Shown here one piece after another: positions 16,749 through 18,403 of a DNA stretch of 18,403 nt. Below the pieces are notes generated by a model that worked only from the letters and a program-made list of their open reading frames with translations, did not search any database and was not told the DNA's origin. The DNA is from Opitutaceae bacterium (lineage in GTDB: Bacteria; Verrucomicrobiota; Verrucomicrobiae; Opitutales; Opitutaceae). A program made the position numbers and the translations under genes. Each line of letters opens with the position of its first letter. Position 1 is the first letter of the stretch. The stretch is from contig JAISAX010000506.1 of the NCBI GenBank assembly GCA_031266495.1, positions 1 to 18,403 of the forward strand, read 5' to 3'.

Positions 16749-16799
16749 AAATCTCAAATTTGAGATTTCAAAATCCGAAATCCCGAAATCCGAAATTTC
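16749..16799. repeat. 20-base palindrome plus heptamers before the kinase start
   Basis: AAATCTCAAATTTGAGATTT (16749-16768) is a perfect palindrome. It is followed by AAATCCG (16771), AAATCCC (16778), AAATCCG (16786) and AAATTTC (16793), heptamers of the same style as elsewhere. The block ends two bases before the kinase ATG, so it forms the whole visible 5' leader and could be an operator or RNA hairpin. Confidence 0.8.
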
Positions 16800-16801
16800 A
16801 A

Positions 16802-18403
16802 ATGACAGACACCGCCTCCTCTTCTCCTCTTCCCCCGCCTGTCCCTTCCGCCGGATTCACCGCCGCGTTGCAGCGCATCAGCGCGCTCGGGGCGCGCGCC
16901 ACCGATCCGGGCGAGACGATGCGCGCCATCCTCGGCATCGTCATCGGGTACTTCGGTGCCTCGGCCGGCACGATCTCCCTGCTCAACCCCGACACCGGCA
17001 AACTCGAGATCGACGTCCATCAGGGCATGCCGGCGGATATCGACGAGGTTGTCCTGCGCCTGGGGCAGGGGATCACCGGCTGGGTGGCGTTTCACGGACG
17101 CCCGCAACTCGTCCCCGACGTGCGCGCCGACCCCCGCTACATCCCGGTGCGCCCGGAAGTGCGCAGCGAGATGACCGCGCCCCTCGTCCAGGAAAACGGC
17201 CAAGTGCTCGGCGTCATCAACCTCGACAGCGACGCTCCCGGCACTTTTACCCAAGCCCATCTCGACGAACTTGTCCGCCTCGCCGACGAGGCCACCTGCG
17301 TGCTCCTGCGCGTGTGGCAGCTCTCCCACCTGCAAGGCAAGGCCCGGCAACTCGAGGCGCTCGTCGCCGCCGGCCAGGCGCTCGTCACCAAGCTGGAACC
17401 GCAGGAACTGCACGACACGATCACGCGCGACGCCCGCAAGATCCTCGGCACCTGCGCCAGCGCGCTTTACCTGTACTACCCGGCGCGCGGCGTGATCGCC
17501 CTGGCTTCCTTCACGAGCGATGCGGCGGCGGCGGAGTTGCCGATGCCCGCCGCCCGCCCCGTCGCACCCGGCCCGGCGCCGCTGCCGACCGGGGAACTGC
17601 CGGCCGAGGCGTGCCTCGTCACCGCGGTCCTGCACACGCGCAAGCATGTCGAGTTCGCCAACATCCAGTCGCCCGAATTTCTCGACGTCGTGGACCTCCC
17701 GCGCGACCGCGCGCTGCGCTCGATGCTGGCGGTGCCGATGTTTTACGAGCAGGAAATCGTCGGCGTGCTCGCCGTGTTCACCGATCAGGTCCACCGCTTC
17801 AACAACGACGAAAAACGCCTCCTCGCCGCCTTCGGCAGCCTCGCCGCCGTGTCGTTGCAAAACTCGCGCCTCTACTCACGCGTGTTCCGGAGCGAGGAAT
17901 CCCTCCGCAAGAACGAACAGCTCACCACGCTCGGCCTCCTCGCCGCCGAGATCGCGCACGAGATCCGCAACCCGCTCACCGTCATCAAACTCCTCTTCGG
18001 CTACCTCGGTCTCGATTTTCCGGAGGGCGACCCGCGCCGCACCGACGTGCGCGTCATCGGCGAAAAACTCGACCAGCTCGAAGAGATCGTCTCGCGAGTC
18101 CTCACGCTCGCCAGGGCCCCCACCAGCCTGCACTCCCGCTGGAACCTCGCCGAAATCATCGAGGACACGATTGTCCTCATCCGCCTCAAGCTCGCCCAAG
18201 GCAAGATCGCCCTTCGCATGGAACTGCCTCCGCATCCGCTCCCGGTCGATGTCAACAAGGGCCAGATCCAGCAGGTGTTGCTTAACGTCCTGCTCAATTC
18301 CACGCAAGCCATGCCCGACGGCGGCACGATCACCATACGCCTCGCGCCATCGCCAGCCCCCGGCGCCCAGGCCGGCGGGGGGGGGGGGGGGGGGGCGGGG
18401 GGG
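16802..18403 (+). CDS. GAF-GAF sensor histidine kinase (3' end beyond window)
   Basis: At least 534 residues; no stop before the window ends. Order: a Pro/Ser-rich N terminus, a first GAF domain (about 35-175), a second GAF domain (about 195-355), a HisKA dimerisation domain with the phospho-acceptor H386 in IAHEIRNPLTVIK, and the start of the HATPase domain with the N box around N495 in QVLLNVLLNSTQAMPDGG. There is no membrane segment, so this is a cytosolic sensor; GAF ligands could be small molecules or redox signals. The G1 and G2 boxes would lie past the window. A very long G tract encodes a Gly run from residue 525, in the turn after the N box where families normally have only a few residues. 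No response regulator is visible. Confidence 0.9.
   Translation, partial: MTDTASSSPLPPPVPSAGFTAALQRISALGARATDPGETMRAILGIVIGYFGASAGTISLLNPDTGKLEIDVHQGMPADIDEVVLRLGQGITGWVAFHGRPQLVPDVRADPRYIPVRPEVRSEMTAPLVQENGQVLGVINLDSDAPGTFTQAHLDELVRLADEATCVLLRVWQLSHLQGKARQLEALVAAGQALVTKLEPQELHDTITRDARKILGTCASALYLYYPARGVIALASFTSDAAAAELPMPAARPVAPGPAPLPTGELPAEACLVTAVLHTRKHVEFANIQSPEFLDVVDLPRDRALRSMLAVPMFYEQEIVGVLAVFTDQVHRFNNDEKRLLAAFGSLAAVSLQNSRLYSRVFRSEESLRKNEQLTTLGLLAAEIAHEIRNPLTVIKLLFGYLGLDFPEGDPRRTDVRVIGEKLDQLEEIVSRVLTLARAPTSLHSRWNLAEIIEDTIVLIRLKLAQGKIALRMELPPHPLPVDVNKGQIQQVLLNVLLNSTQAMPDGGTITIRLAPSPAPGAQAGGGGGGGAGG
18377..18403 (+). repeat. G19-C-G7 tract inside the kinase gene
   Basis: Nineteen G, one C, then at least seven G to the window end. 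It stays in frame as Gly codons plus one Ala. Any change not a multiple of three would remove the rest of the ATP-binding domain. It is the longest tract here and is the only one not followed by AG. Confidence 0.88.

Noticed and set aside
15348..16757. 469-codon minus-strand frame opposite the permease gene
   Set aside because: Antisense shadow; the permease on the plus strand has clear membrane helices and family start.
16754..17860. 368-codon minus-strand frame opposite the kinase gene
   Set aside because: Antisense shadow; the GAF-GAF-HisKA order on the plus strand is unambiguous.

Overview
The window is about 18.4 kb of GC-rich bacterial DNA. It most likely comes from the Verrucomicrobiota, in or near the Opitutaceae. 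Two PEP-CTERM exported proteins, two H-X9-DG pseudopilins, a GPH sugar symporter, an AraC/dehydrogenase/sugar-isomerase-type cluster and LPS-export machinery together suggest this; the lineage is an inference from gene content. Almost no gene has a recognisable Shine-Dalgarno sequence. No tRNA, rRNA, CRISPR array, transposase or phage gene was seen.

Layout. Positions 1-2405 hold a pseudopilin (185-904, minus), a PEP-CTERM protein (958-1881, minus) and a 524-base gene-free stretch with a striking pair of inverted REP-like hairpins. Positions 2406-4923 are a metal-efflux module: a P1B-2 (Zn/Cd/Pb) ATPase with a His/Cys-rich tail, read divergently from a CsoR-type repressor, with a C-tract operator candidate between them. 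Positions 4992-10754 look like a carbohydrate-use region: AraC regulator, MDR dehydrogenase, two 5' gene remnants, GPH symporter, second pseudopilin and ROK-type regulator. Positions 10943-13479 encode a LamG-like PEP-CTERM protein and a secreted helical-barrel protein, probably carbohydrate-active, whose signal peptide and body lie in different frames across a G12 tract. Positions 13575-18403 are housekeeping: metF (minus), an endonuclease/exonuclease/phosphatase-family protein, an LptF/LptG permease, and a GAF-GAF histidine kinase that runs off the window.

The strongest unexplained signal is a set of long G homopolymers, about one per 2 kb. All are on the plus strand whatever the gene direction. 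The first seven (10-13 G) are each followed by AG. They sit in 5' regions, between genes, inside the secreted-protein gene at its frame break, and inside the kinase gene. Several are next to tandem A/T-rich heptamers or REP-like hairpins, so the gaps between genes look like a mosaic of a few repeat families. Such tracts could act as slippage switches, structural signals or orientation markers; sequence alone does not decide this, and homopolymer sequencing error must be excluded.

How the genes may work together: the AraC and ROK regulators, symporter, dehydrogenase and exported barrel protein fit uptake and breakdown of a plant or algal saccharide. Pseudopilins and PEP-CTERM proteins would act at the cell envelope. 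This is inferred from neighbourhood; no substrate can be read from the sequence.
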